Below, piece after piece: positions 16,040-24,985 of a stretch of DNA of 64,000 nt. The DNA lies in assembly GCF_001422245.1 (NCBI RefSeq), contig NZ_LMMM01000001.1, forward strand, positions 125,422 to 189,421, given 5' to 3'. A model generated the notes under the pieces. The model did not search any database. It saw only the letters and a program-made list of their open reading frames with translations, and was not told the DNA's origin. The stretch's first letter is position 1; the number at the start of each line of letters is the position of its first letter. Made by a program: the position numbers and the translations under genes. Source of the DNA: Rhizobium sp. Leaf262 (lineage in GTDB: Bacteria; Pseudomonadota; Alphaproteobacteria; Rhizobiales; Rhizobiaceae).

Positions 16040-17041
16040 TTGGGTAACCTGACATTGAAATCTCTCGCCAAGTCCTTTGGCACCGTCGATGTGCTGAAAG
16101 GAATAGATCTTGAGGTCCAGGATGGGGAGTTCGTCATTTTCGTCGGACCATCGGGCTGCGGCAAGTCCACGCTTCTGCGCACGATTGCTGGTCTCGAAGA
16201 TATCAGTTCTGGTGAAATCATCATCGACGGTCGCGAAGTGTCGGCGGTTCCGCCAGCCAAACGCGGCATTGCCATGGTCTTTCAATCCTATGCGCTCTAT
16301 CCACATCTCACCGTCAAGGACAATATGGGGCTTGGCCTCAAGCAGGCCGGGACTGCCAAGGACGAGATCGATACGCGGGTGGCGAAAGCCTCTTCCCTCC
16401 TGTCGCTGGAGCCTTATCTGGAACGACGCCCTGCCGAATTGTCCGGTGGTCAGCGGCAGCGGGTTGCCATCGGTCGTGCCATCGTTCGCGAGCCGACCCT
16501 CTTCCTGTTCGATGAACCATTATCCAACCTCGATGCGGCGCTGCGAGTGCAGACACGATTGGAAATTGCCCGACTGCATCGACGCCTGAAGGCGACCATG
16601 ATCTATGTCACCCATGACCAAGTCGAGGCGATGACGCTTGCAGACAAGATCGTCGTTCTCAACGCAGGACGCATCGAGCAGGTCGGCTCTCCCATGGAAC
16701 TTTACAACAGACCGGCCAATCTGTTCGTCGCAGGTTTTATCGGCTCGCCCCAGATGAATTTCATCGATGCCGATCGTCTCGGCGAAAGCGGATACAAGAC
16801 ACTCGGCCTTCGACCGGAACACATATCGCTGTCGCGGGAGACAGGTACATGGTCTGGCAAGGTCGTGCATGTTGAACATCTGGGTGCTGATACGATCGTC
16901 TATCTGGAAAGCGAAACCGTTGGTCTTTTGACCGTGCGACTGTTCGGCGAACATCCTTATGCTGCGGATGATGTCGTTTACGCGTCTCACGGCGGGACTG
17001 CGACCCACCGGTTCGATACAGACGGAAATGCCATTCGATGA
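16040..17041 (+). CDS. CUT1 ABC ATPase, MalK/UgpC-like
   Basis: The cytoplasmic ATPase of the importer, 333 residues. Walker [10 protein letters not shown] (36-44), signature LSGGQRQR (near 134), Walker B LFLFDEP and the switch THDQVEAM are all intact, followed by a short TOBE-type regulatory domain with LGLRPEH. The start is a TTG at 16040 preceded by TTGGAGAAG. It completes a full CUT1 importer with the three upstream genes. Confidence 0.93.
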   Translation: MGNLTLKSLAKSFGTVDVLKGIDLEVQDGEFVIFVGPSGCGKSTLLRTIAGLEDISSGEIIIDGREVSAVPPAKRGIAMVFQSYALYPHLTVKDNMGLGLKQAGTAKDEIDTRVAKASSLLSLEPYLERRPAELSGGQRQRVAIGRAIVREPTLFLFDEPLSNLDAALRVQTRLEIARLHRRLKATMIYVTHDQVEAMTLADKIVVLNAGRIEQVGSPMELYNRPANLFVAGFIGSPQMNFIDADRLGESGYKTLGLRPEHISLSRETGTWSGKVVHVEHLGADTIVYLESETVGLLTVRLFGEHPYAADDVVYASHGGTATHRFDTDGNAIR

Positions 17042-17071
17042 GCCGGCTATCGAGTGCCTTTCAGGTGATTG

Positions 17072-17803
17072 ATGGCTGATATTCTTCTGGAAGTCTGTGT
17101 CGACGATGTTGCGGGTCTCGAAGCGGCCATCGAAGGCGGGGCGGATCGTATCGAATTGTGCAGCGCGCTCGCGCTCGGCGGATTGACGCCTTCACCTGGG
17201 TTGATGAGCCTTGCGGGGCGTTCCCCCGTACCCTGCTACGCCATGATCAGGCCCCGCGCGGGGGACTTTGTCTATACGTCTCAAGAACTTGCCATCATGG
17301 AAGAGGATATTCTATTTGCGGCCACAAGCGGCATTTCCGGCATTGTGTTTGGTTGCAATCACCCCGATGGCCGATTGGACGAGGCCGCGCTGACAAGGCT
17401 TTCCCAGCTCGTCAGTTCGATGCCGCGCACCTTGCACCGATCCTTTGACCTCGTACCGGATCTGGCTCCCGCCATCGAACTGGCCGTTGGCTGTGGCTTT
17501 GAACGGATCTTGACGGCGGGGCGCGCCCGCACGGTCTGTGAGGGTATGGAGGATTTAAAAACCTCGATCAAGCTCGCAGCCGGACGTCTATCCGTCATGC
17601 CGGGCTCTGGCGTCAATCTCGACACGATTGACGCCTTACTTGCGACACTGGATTTAAAAGAGGTGCATTCCTCCTGTTCCGCCAGCACCGATACCGGCCA
17701 CCCGTTTGTCGCTGCCTTCGGTTTTTCATTGCCGGGGCAGAAGCGGACCGATGTCGATCTCGTTCGTAAGATGAAAGCTCGCCTGTCCGCCGCGAAATCC
17801 TGA
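17072..17803 (+). CDS. cutC: CutC-family TIM-barrel protein
   Basis: A cytoplasmic protein of 243 residues with the family start LLEVCVDDVAGLEAAIEGGADRIELC and the signatures GGLTPSPG and TAGRARTVCEG. CutC was named for copper tolerance in E. coli, but its biochemical activity is poorly established. Here it is the last gene of an amino-sugar uptake operon, which argues for a role in sugar metabolism. The ATG at 17072 is preferred to an adjacent TTG. It lies 30 bases after the ATPase gene and ends at a strong bidirectional terminator. Confidence 0.9.
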   Translation: MADILLEVCVDDVAGLEAAIEGGADRIELCSALALGGLTPSPGLMSLAGRSPVPCYAMIRPRAGDFVYTSQELAIMEEDILFAATSGISGIVFGCNHPDGRLDEAALTRLSQLVSSMPRTLHRSFDLVPDLAPAIELAVGCGFERILTAGRARTVCEGMEDLKTSIKLAAGRLSVMPGSGVNLDTIDALLATLDLKEVHSSCSASTDTGHPFVAAFGFSLPGQKRTDVDLVRKMKARLSAAKS

Positions 17804-17827
17804 TTGTTGAATGCTGTAGAATGACGA

Positions 17828-17859
17828 AAAGCCGCGGGACTTTCGACTCCCGCGGCTTT
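17828..17859. terminator. Bidirectional terminator between cutC and the RND pump operon
   Basis: A perfect 12-bp stem, AAAGCCGCGGGA / TCCCGCGGCTTT, with an 8-base loop. It is flanked by A on the left and T on the right, so it serves both converging transcripts. Confidence 0.8.
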
Positions 17860-17876
17860 GAGGTCATGTGGATGGC

Positions 17877-20800
17877 TTAGATCGCCTGGTCCAGTTTGTA
17901 GTCCGTATTCGCAGGTTCGTCCTTGTGCTGGATAAGCGGACGGTTGCCCGAGAGTTTGCGCACCAGCACGTAGAAGACCGGTGTCATGAAGATACCGAAG
18001 ATCGTCACGCCGATCATGCCCGAGAAGACCGCGACACCCATGGCTTGGCGCATTTCAGCACCTGCACCGGTAGAGATCACCAGCGGCACCACGCCCATGA
18101 TGAAGGCGAGGGATGTCATCAGGATCGGGCGCAGGCGAAGACGGCTTGCCTCGATGGCTGCGGCAACGGGAGAGCGTCCTTCGAACTCCAGTTCCCGGGC
18201 GAATTCCACGATCAGGATCGCGTTCTTCGCCGATAGTCCCACAAGGACGATGAGGCCGATCTGGGTGAAGATGTTGTTGTCACCTCCCGTCAGCCAGACG
18301 CCGGTCATGGCGGCGAGCACGCCCATGGGCACGATCATGATGATGGCAAGCGGCAGCGTCAGGCTTTCATACTGTGCCGCCAGCACCAGATAGACGAGCA
18401 ACAAAGCCAGCGGGAAGACGAGCAGCCCCGAATTTCCAGCCAGAATCTGCTGATAGGTCAGGTCCGTCCATTCATAGGAAACGCCCGATGGCAGGGTTTC
18501 GGCGGCGATGCGTTCAATCGCGGCCTGTGCTTCGCCGGACGAGAAGCCCGGTGCCGGACCACCGTTTATATCGGCGGCAAGGAAGCCGTTGTAACGCGTG
18601 GTGCGTTCCGGTCCGGTCGTGGCGTCCACCTTCAAAAGTGCCGACAGCGGGATCATCTGGCCATTCGAAGAGCGTACCTTCAACTGGCCGATATCCTCCG
18701 CCTGCGCCCTGAACTTCGCGTCTGCCTGTACCCGCACGCTGTAAGTGCGGCCAAAGGCGTTGAAGTCATTGACATAGAGCGAGCCGAGATAGATTTGCAG
18801 GGTCTCGAACACGTCGGTCACGGAGACGCCGAGCTGCTCTGCCTTGGCGCGATCAAGATCGGCGTAAAGCTGCGGCACGTTGATCTGGAAGCTGGAGAAC
18901 AGTCCTGCCAGTTCCGGCGTCTGATAGGCTTTGGCGAGGAACGCCTTCGTCACGTCATCGAGCGACTGATAGCCGAAGCCAGCACGATCCTCGATCTGCA
19001 TCTTGAAGCCGCCCGTGGTGCCAAGGCCATTGACCGGTGGCGGCGGGAACATGGCGATGAAGGCATCCTGAACGGCACCGAATTTCTGGTTGAGCGCCAT
19101 GGCAATGGCACCACCAGACAATTCAGGTGTCGTGCGCTCTTCAAAGGGACTCAGGCCAACGAAAACAACACCCGCATTGGAGCTGTTGGTGAAGCCGTTG
19201 ATGGACAGACCCGGAAAGGCGATCGCATGCTCGACGCCCGGCTGCTGCATGGCGATATCGCTCATGCGCTTGATGACATCTTCCGTACGATCGAGACTGG
19301 CGGCATCCGGCAATTGCGCAAAGCCGATCAGATACTGCTTGTCCTGCGCAGGCACGAATCCGCCCGGCACAGCACTGAACATGCCATAGGTCGCGCCAGC
19401 AAGAACCACGTAGACCACCATCACGATGCTTTTGCGGTTCAGCAGCCCACCGACGCTCTTGCCGTAACCGCTCGACGCTGCGCCGAAGGCACGGTTGAAG
19501 CCACGGAAGAAACCGCCAAGTACCTTGTCCATGCCACGCGTCAGCCAATCTTTCGGCGCATGGTGATCCTTCAGCAGCAAGGCTGCCAGGGCAGGAGACA
19601 GTGTCAGTGAGTTGATTGCCGAAATCACCGTCGAGATGGCAATGGTCAGCGCGAACTGCCGATAGAATTGGCCCGAGAGGCCGGAAATGAAGGCAAGAGG
19701 CACGAAGACGGCAACCAGCACCAGTGCGATGGCAATGATGGGTCCCGAGACCTCCTTCATGGCGCGGTATGTCGCGTCACGCGGAGAGAGACCATTTTCG
19801 ATGTTTCGCTCGACGTTTTCCACCACCACGATGGCGTCATCCACGACGATACCGATGGCCAGCACAAGCCCGAACAGGCTGAGCGCGTTGATCGAAAAGC
19901 CGAAGACATACATTACCGCGAATGTGCCGATGATGGAAACCGGTACGGCAATCAGCGGAATGATCGAGGCGCGCCATGTCTGGAGGAACAGGATGACAAC
20001 GACGACGACGAGCGCGATGGCTTCGAGCAGGGTGTCTATGACCTTGTCGATGGAAGCGCGTACGAACTGCGTGGTATCGTAGACGATCTCGTATTTCACA
20101 CCGTCCGGCATGGCCTTTTGCAGGTCCTGCATGGTGGCGGCCACCTGGTCGGAAATGGTGATGGCGTTGGAACCCGGTGCCTGGAAGACGGGAATGGCGA
20201 CGGCGGATTCGCCATCGAGCAGCGAGCGAAGCGAATAGTCGGACGCGCCGAGCTCGACGCGCGCGACATCCCGCAGGCGGGTGATTTCGCCATTGGTCCC
20301 GCTTTTCACGATGATATTGCCGAACTCCTCCGGTGTGGAGAGGCGGCCCTGCGCATTGACGTTGAGCTGAAGATCGACGCCTATCAGACTTGGCGATGCG
20401 CCGATGGTGCCGGCTGCGGCCTGCACGTTCTGTTCGCGAATGGCATTGCTGATATCGCTGGCGGCTAGATTGTGTTCGGCAGCTTTCTGCGGATCGATCC
20501 ATACGCGCATGGAATAATCGCCCGCGCCGAAGATTTGTACCTGGCCTACACCTTCGATGCGTGCCAGCCGGTCCTTGATATTGAGAACGGCATAGTTCCG
20601 CAGGTAGGTCAGATCATAGCGGTTTCCGGGCGAGACCAGGTGCACGACCATCATCAGATCGGGGGAACTTTTGACGGTTGAAACGCCAAGGCTCCGCACT
20701 TCTGCAGGCAGACGTGGCTCGGCCTGCGAGACACGGTTCTGCACGAGCTGCTGGGCCTTATCAGGATCGGTGCCGAGCTTAAACGTTACCGTCAGCGTCA

Positions 20801-21068
20801 TGACGCCGTCGGATGTCGCCTGGCTGGACATGTAAAGCATGTCCTCGACGCCGTTGATCTGCTCTTCCAATGGCGTTGCCACCGTTTCGGCAATGACCTT
20901 GGGGTTGGCGCCGGGATAGGTGGCGCGCACGACGATGGATGGTGGTACGACTTCGGGATATTCCGAAATCGGCAGCGCGCGCATGCCGATCAGGCCTGCG
21001 ACCACGATCAGGACCGATAACACGCCGGCAAAGACCGGCCGGTCCACAAAAAATCTGGAGATATTCAT
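17877..21068 (-). CDS. RND multidrug efflux pump, HAE1 (AcrB-like) inner-membrane subunit
   Basis: 1063 residues, the normal size for HAE1 pumps that export drugs by proton antiport as trimers. MNISRFFVDRPVFAGVLS is the classic N-terminus. Two sets of helices flank two periplasmic porter regions. The helix-4 proton-relay pair DD is in GIVVDDAIVVVENVERN, and helix-10/11 motifs (GLSAKNAILIVEFA) are intact. The start at 21068 is chosen because upstream frame has no homology. It lies 130 bases after the adaptor gene. No outer-membrane factor is encoded here, so the pump must borrow a TolC homologue. Confidence 0.93.
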   Translation of the reverse strand: MNISRFFVDRPVFAGVLSVLIVVAGLIGMRALPISEYPEVVPPSIVVRATYPGANPKVIAETVATPLEEQINGVEDMLYMSSQATSDGVMTLTVTFKLGTDPDKAQQLVQNRVSQAEPRLPAEVRSLGVSTVKSSPDLMMVVHLVSPGNRYDLTYLRNYAVLNIKDRLARIEGVGQVQIFGAGDYSMRVWIDPQKAAEHNLAASDISNAIREQNVQAAAGTIGASPSLIGVDLQLNVNAQGRLSTPEEFGNIIVKSGTNGEITRLRDVARVELGASDYSLRSLLDGESAVAIPVFQAPGSNAITISDQVAATMQDLQKAMPDGVKYEIVYDTTQFVRASIDKVIDTLLEAIALVVVVVILFLQTWRASIIPLIAVPVSIIGTFAVMYVFGFSINALSLFGLVLAIGIVVDDAIVVVENVERNIENGLSPRDATYRAMKEVSGPIIAIALVLVAVFVPLAFISGLSGQFYRQFALTIAISTVISAINSLTLSPALAALLLKDHHAPKDWLTRGMDKVLGGFFRGFNRAFGAASSGYGKSVGGLLNRKSIVMVVYVVLAGATYGMFSAVPGGFVPAQDKQYLIGFAQLPDAASLDRTEDVIKRMSDIAMQQPGVEHAIAFPGLSINGFTNSSNAGVVFVGLSPFEERTTPELSGGAIAMALNQKFGAVQDAFIAMFPPPPVNGLGTTGGFKMQIEDRAGFGYQSLDDVTKAFLAKAYQTPELAGLFSSFQINVPQLYADLDRAKAEQLGVSVTDVFETLQIYLGSLYVNDFNAFGRTYSVRVQADAKFRAQAEDIGQLKVRSSNGQMIPLSALLKVDATTGPERTTRYNGFLAADINGGPAPGFSSGEAQAAIERIAAETLPSGVSYEWTDLTYQQILAGNSGLLVFPLALLLVYLVLAAQYESLTLPLAIIMIVPMGVLAAMTGVWLTGGDNNIFTQIGLIVLVGLSAKNAILIVEFARELEFEGRSPVAAAIEASRLRLRPILMTSLAFIMGVVPLVISTGAGAEMRQAMGVAVFSGMIGVTIFGIFMTPVFYVLVRKLSGNRPLIQHKDEPANTDYKLDQAI

Positions 21069-21165
21069 AGCAAAGGCCCTCTCGCCTCCGGGTGGAATTT
21101 GGATGCAAAAAAACCGCTCCGGCAGCATTTGCCACCGACGGGTCTTCCTTATTTTGGAAATGCTT

Positions 21166-21190
21166 GGCGGGCCCTTGGGATTGGCCCGCC
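21166..21190 (-). promoter_or_regulatory. Intercistronic hairpin between adaptor and pump genes
   Basis: GGCGGGCC / GGCCCGCC form an 8-bp stem with a 9-base loop, just after the adaptor stop on the minus strand. Without a T run it is more likely an mRNA-stability element than a terminator. Confidence 0.5.
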
Positions 21191-21198
21191 GTAATCGA

Positions 21199-22389
21199 TT
21201 ACTGCGAGGTGGCGACCTTCTCTTCGCTCTGCGGCGCAACGATTGCGCCGGGGCGAATACGCTGAAGGCCGTTGACGACGATCTTGTCTCCGGCCGCAAG
21301 GCCGCTTTCGATGATCCGCTGACCGTCGGCGATCGAACCGGGCTTGACCTGCCGGTAGTTCACCTTGTTTTCACCATCCACGACGAAGACGAACTTCTTG
21401 TCCTGATCGGTTCCGATGGCGCGATCGGTGATCACGATACGGTTTTCGGATTTCGGTTCGCCCATGCGAACCCGCACGAACTGGCCGGGGATGAGGTGCC
21501 CGTCGGTGTTGGCAAATACGGCCCGCACGCCGATGGTACCGCTGGCAGCGTCCACCTGGTTGTCGATGAGGTGCAACGTGCCTTTGATCGGTGTGCCTTC
21601 ATCGGCAAGCGTGCCGACTTCGACCGGGATCTGTTCCAAAGCCCGAAGCGCGCCGTCTGCAACGGGCAACTGGGACAGGGCCTTTGCTACCATTTCCTCA
21701 CTGGCATTGAAGCTGGCGTAGATCGGATCGACGGATACGATCGTGGTCAGCGCTGGAGATGTGGAGCCAGCGGCAACGAGATTGCCGACGGTGATGTCCA
21801 GCTTGCCGACGCGTCCAGAAACCGGTGCGCGAAGCTCGGTGTAGCTTAGGTCCAGCTGGGCAGTCGTCAGTGCTGCACGTGCGGCCTGCAATTGTGCTTC
21901 TGCATCGGCGACGTTGCTCTGCCGCTGGTCGAGATCGCTTTGCGAAATCGTGCGGTTGTCGGACAGTCTGCGTCCGCGTTCCAGTTCGGTTCGGGCAAGG
22001 CCGACCTTCGCCTCGGCAGAGGCCACCTGTGCTTGTGCACCGGCAACCGTTGCCTTGTAAGGTGCTGGATCGATGGTGAACAGGGCGTCGCCTGCCTTCA
22101 CCAAAGCGCCTTCGCGGAAGTGAACGGCCTGAATTTGGCCAGCCACGCGTGAGCGAATCTGGACACGCTCGACCGCTTCCAACCGGCCGGAAAACTGTTC
22201 CCAATGGGTAACGTCGCGGCTTTCCACGGTCGCGACGGTCACTGGAATGGCAGGAGTTTCAGCCGGGCCGGATGCAGCAACAGCGCCCGTCGTCATGGGA
22301 AGATCGAACAGGAATGCCGCCGCCGCAGCGGACATAGCGAGGCCGATGCCGGCACCCGCAAGGGCCCGGCGCTTGTTCTTGAGCGTCAT
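21199..22389 (-). CDS. RND efflux periplasmic adaptor (membrane fusion protein)
   Basis: 396 residues: an N-terminal membrane anchor or signal (LAGAGIGLAMSAAAAAFLF), a biotinyl-lipoyl half (VRIRSRVAGQIQAVHFREGALVKAG), an alpha-hairpin of about 75 residues, the second lipoyl half (ELRAPVSGRVGKLDI) and beta-barrel/membrane-proximal domains. It connects the pump to an outer-membrane channel. GGAG lies upstream of the ATG. It is encoded between the hydrolase-fold gene and the pump gene. Confidence 0.93.
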   Translation of the reverse strand: MTLKNKRRALAGAGIGLAMSAAAAAFLFDLPMTTGAVAASGPAETPAIPVTVATVESRDVTHWEQFSGRLEAVERVQIRSRVAGQIQAVHFREGALVKAGDALFTIDPAPYKATVAGAQAQVASAEAKVGLARTELERGRRLSDNRTISQSDLDQRQSNVADAEAQLQAARAALTTAQLDLSYTELRAPVSGRVGKLDITVGNLVAAGSTSPALTTIVSVDPIYASFNASEEMVAKALSQLPVADGALRALEQIPVEVGTLADEGTPIKGTLHLIDNQVDAASGTIGVRAVFANTDGHLIPGQFVRVRMGEPKSENRIVITDRAIGTDQDKKFVFVVDGENKVNYRQVKPGSIADGQRIIESGLAAGDKIVVNGLQRIRPGAIVAPQSEEKVATSQ

Positions 22390-22438
22390 GGGTATCTCCT
22401 TGGCTCCATCAGGAGCCGATCACTAATCTCGAAAAATG

Positions 22439-23236
22439 CTAATGCTTCAGGTCTTGAACGAAATCCGCAAACTCGGTGCAAACAGCCGAAAGCCACTTGC
22501 CACCTTCACCGCGATAAAGCCCTGTCCAGCCGGAGCCAGTAGGGAAAACATGCTGCCGAACCTTCACCCCCGCGTCACTCAGGCGACCGGCATAATTGAC
22601 GGTCTCGTCGCGCAGAGGGTCGTCCTCGGCTGTAAATATCAGCGCAGGTGCCACGAGGTTGAGCCGTGTGCACAGGCAGGGCGCGGCATAGGGGTGGGCA
22701 AACCCGCAAGCCTTTGCCAGATAATGGCTCCAGCCTTCCGCCCAACGCTGCCGCATCCCGATCTTGTCAGCATCCCGAAAGGATGCAGTCGCCATCAGCG
22801 GGTCGATCATCGGCGACAGCAGAATTTGCCCCGCCAGTTTTCCCGGCATCCGATCTCTCGCCTTAAGCGCCAGACCAGCCGCCACGTTGCCGCCCGCCTC
22901 TTCTCCGGCAACGAATAGCGGCGATTTTGCGCCGCCATAGCGTTTTCGGTTTCTGCTTAGACAGTCGAGGGCGTCGAATGCCGAATTGATCACGCCGGGA
23001 AACTCGTTGCAGGATGTCGTACTGTAGTCAGCTTCAATGACGACAGCACCGCTATCAGCAAGTGCTTGGGCAACCGGTAATTCGGGGCATGCGCCGCCTT
23101 GTTCCAGAAAAGACCCACCGCGCAGATAAAGAACGAGCGGAGGCGTCCGGTCTTCAGTTTCCTTCTTGTAGACACGCACCGATAGTGGCGGGCGTGTATC
23201 GCCGCCGGTTTCGATAGTGTGCCATTGGCTGGTCAT
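22439..23236 (-). CDS. Alpha/beta-hydrolase-fold protein (HSL-like) lacking its catalytic Ser and His
   Basis: 265 residues with the overall pattern of hormone-sensitive-lipase-type hydrolases: an oxyanion-loop equivalent RGG (39-41, normally HGG), a nucleophile-elbow position, and an acid segment AEDDPLRD (203-210). The elbow reads GEEAGG (111-116) instead of GDSAGG, so the nucleophilic Ser is replaced by Glu113. The expected His region reads HVFPTGSGW with no His at the usual place. The frame is intact, so this is a probable pseudoenzyme rather than a decayed gene. First gene of the efflux operon and divergent from the LysR gene; a binding or regulatory role is conceivable. Confidence 0.8.
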   Translation of the reverse strand: MTSQWHTIETGGDTRPPLSVRVYKKETEDRTPPLVLYLRGGSFLEQGGACPELPVAQALADSGAVVIEADYSTTSCNEFPGVINSAFDALDCLSRNRKRYGGAKSPLFVAGEEAGGNVAAGLALKARDRMPGKLAGQILLSPMIDPLMATASFRDADKIGMRQRWAEGWSHYLAKACGFAHPYAAPCLCTRLNLVAPALIFTAEDDPLRDETVNYAGRLSDAGVKVRQHVFPTGSGWTGLYRGEGGKWLSAVCTEFADFVQDLKH

Positions 23237-23311
23237 AAGATGCCCTCGGATGACGTTTGGTCGTCACCCCTTGTGGTAATTTCTAATTTAGATATTATTA
23301 TTCGGGATAAA

Positions 23312-23327
23312 TTGCACAAGCATGCAA
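23312..23327. promoter_or_regulatory. Possible LysR-type operator in the divergent intergenic region
   Basis: TTGC-N8-GCAA (TTGCACAAGCATGCAA) lies between the hydrolase/efflux operon and the LysR gene. A second imperfect dyad, TCCA-N6-TGGA, follows near 23343. Both fit the dyads bound by LysR proteins, but the evidence is positional only. Confidence 0.35.
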
Positions 23328-23378
23328 AATTGAAAACACTATTCCAAAAATATGGATAATAGCCTCAAGAGGTGAATA

Positions 23379-24335
23379 ATGGATCAGCTATCGGCAATGC
23401 GTGTCTTCGCGCGGGTTGTGGAAACGGGTAATTTTACCCGTGCTGCCAATGCGCTGGACATGCCAAAGACAACCGTTACCAACATGGTACAGGCGCTGGA
23501 GGCGCATTTGCGCACCACATTGCTCAATCGGACGACGCGTCGCGTTATGCTGACGACCGACGGAGCACTCTATTACGAGCGAGCGGTGCAGATCCTGTCG
23601 GAAATAGATGAGCTGGACGGCAGTTTGTCCAACACCAATACGCAGCCGTCCGGCAAATTACGCGTGGAGATGGCTGGCGCTTTCGCTGACAGCATCATTA
23701 TACCCCACCTCTGCGACTTTCATCAACAATATCCGCTTATCCGCCTCGATGTCGGCGTTGGGGACAGGTTGGTGGACTATATTGCAGAGAATGTGGACTG
23801 CGCGCTTCGGGTTGGAACACCCCGCGACCAGTCGCTGATCGCCCGAAAGGTCTCAGAACTGGAATTCGTGACATGCGCCTCACCGGCATACATCGAGCGT
23901 TTCGGCATGCCGCAACAGCCCGAAGACCTCGAGGGTGACCACTACTGCATCGGATATCTTAACGCCACCTCGGGACAGGTCATGACGATGCCATTCGACA
24001 ACGGCATCCGCTCGGTGGAAATTTCCCCCCGCTACATTATTTCTGCCAATGATAGTCGGACTTACCAAAACGCGGCACTGGCTGGCATGGGTGTCGCTCA
24101 GCTCGCGCCTTTCACCATTCGCGAGGAGATCGCAAGTGGTCGTCTGGTGCAGGTGTTGCCAGAATGGAAACGTGAGCCCATGCCCGTCTACATCGTCTAC
24201 CCGCAAACACGCCACGTCACCAACAAAGTCCGTGTTTTCGTCGACTGGTTAGCCAAAATCCTGCACAAGGGCGCGCTTGGAAAGCTGGAGCTACAGACGG
24301 GGGCGGAAACGCCAGAGCGCCGTCAGGTGGCCTGA
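23379..24335 (+). CDS. LysR-family transcriptional regulator
   Basis: 318 residues: an N-terminal winged helix-turn-helix (1-60, MDQLSAMRVFARVVETGNFTRAANALDMPKTTVT) and a type-2 periplasmic-binding effector domain. It resembles the large LTTR subgroup that controls adjacent efflux or oxidoreductase genes. It is divergent from the hydrolase-adaptor-pump operon with a 142-base shared region, so that operon is its likely target. The ligand is unknown. Confidence 0.92.
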   Translation: MDQLSAMRVFARVVETGNFTRAANALDMPKTTVTNMVQALEAHLRTTLLNRTTRRVMLTTDGALYYERAVQILSEIDELDGSLSNTNTQPSGKLRVEMAGAFADSIIIPHLCDFHQQYPLIRLDVGVGDRLVDYIAENVDCALRVGTPRDQSLIARKVSELEFVTCASPAYIERFGMPQQPEDLEGDHYCIGYLNATSGQVMTMPFDNGIRSVEISPRYIISANDSRTYQNAALAGMGVAQLAPFTIREEIASGRLVQVLPEWKREPMPVYIVYPQTRHVTNKVRVFVDWLAKILHKGALGKLELQTGAETPERRQVA

Positions 24336-24382
24336 TCGCGCCATCGCTGGCAAGCCATTCTTGTCTCCGAGCGTCCTGCCAT

Positions 24383-24407
24383 GGAACGTTGCTGCATAAA
24401 GGCCGTT
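24383..24407 (+). promoter_or_regulatory. EcfG-type general-stress promoter
   Basis: GGAAC (24383-24387), 16 bases, CGTT (24404-24407): an exact match to the alphaproteobacterial EcfG/RpoE-type consensus GGAAC-N16-CGTT. It lies 27 bases upstream of the following start codon. Confidence 0.75.
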
Positions 24408-24434
24408 TGCTGGGCATACCAAAGGAGACCACAC

Positions 24435-24917
24435 ATGGCCAACACCGATAATGACATCACCAAGGTATGGGAACTGGCAGACAAGATCGGCTTTTGCATG
24501 CTGACCACGCAAACAGGCTCGGATTTGCGCGCACGTCCCATGTCTGCCTATGCGGAACAACTGGAGAATGCGTTTTATTTTCTAACGGATGTCGCAAGCC
24601 ACAAGGATGAGGAGATTTCCCGGTCACCCAACGTTTGCCTCGCATTTGCCGATTCCAAGGGCCAGAAATATGTGTCGATTTCCGGTACTGCCGAGGTCCA
24701 GAACGACAGGGAGAAAATTCGCGAGCTTTGGGCGACACCTGCCAAGGCGTGGTGGGATGACGCCGACGATCCATCTATCCGCATCCTCAAGGTCACGCCG
24801 TCTTTTGCGGAATATTGGGACAGCCCCGGTACGGTCATCAGTTACATCAAGATGGCTGCCGCTGCCGTGAGCAATACGCGCCCGGATATGGGTGAGAATG
24901 CAAAGGTCGAGATGTAG
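24435..24917 (+). CDS. General-stress PPOX-fold protein (pyridoxamine oxidase-like)
   Basis: 160 residues with the split-barrel FMN-binding fold of the general stress protein 26 type. Recognisable parts are IGFCMLTTQTGSDLRARPM (strand 1-2), YFLTDVASHKDEEI, NVCLAFADSKGQKYVSISGTAEV and a C-terminal WDSPG segment. Family members bind flavin or F420-like cofactors, but the reaction is unknown. The ATG at 24435 follows AAGGAGACC. An exact EcfG promoter upstream makes it a likely member of the PhyR-EcfG stress regulon. Confidence 0.88.
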   Translation: MANTDNDITKVWELADKIGFCMLTTQTGSDLRARPMSAYAEQLENAFYFLTDVASHKDEEISRSPNVCLAFADSKGQKYVSISGTAEVQNDREKIRELWATPAKAWWDDADDPSIRILKVTPSFAEYWDSPGTVISYIKMAAAAVSNTRPDMGENAKVEM

Positions 24918-24953
24918 TTTAGGCGATACGCCTGCATTTTGAGCCAAGAGGGT

Positions 24954-24980
24954 AGGGCGCACGACATGATCGTGCGCCCT
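24954..24980. terminator. Bidirectional terminator
   Basis: A perfect 11-bp stem, AGGGCGCACGA / TCGTGCGCCCT, with a 5-base loop, followed on the plus strand by CTTATTTATTT. It lies between the converging PPOX and DUF992 genes. Confidence 0.8.
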
Positions 24981-24985
24981 CTTAT

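Noticed and set aside
19668-21849. Long plus-strand open frames opposite the RND pump and adaptor
   Set aside because: Shadows of a GC-rich coding strand; the translations are low-complexity (His, Asp, Arg rich).
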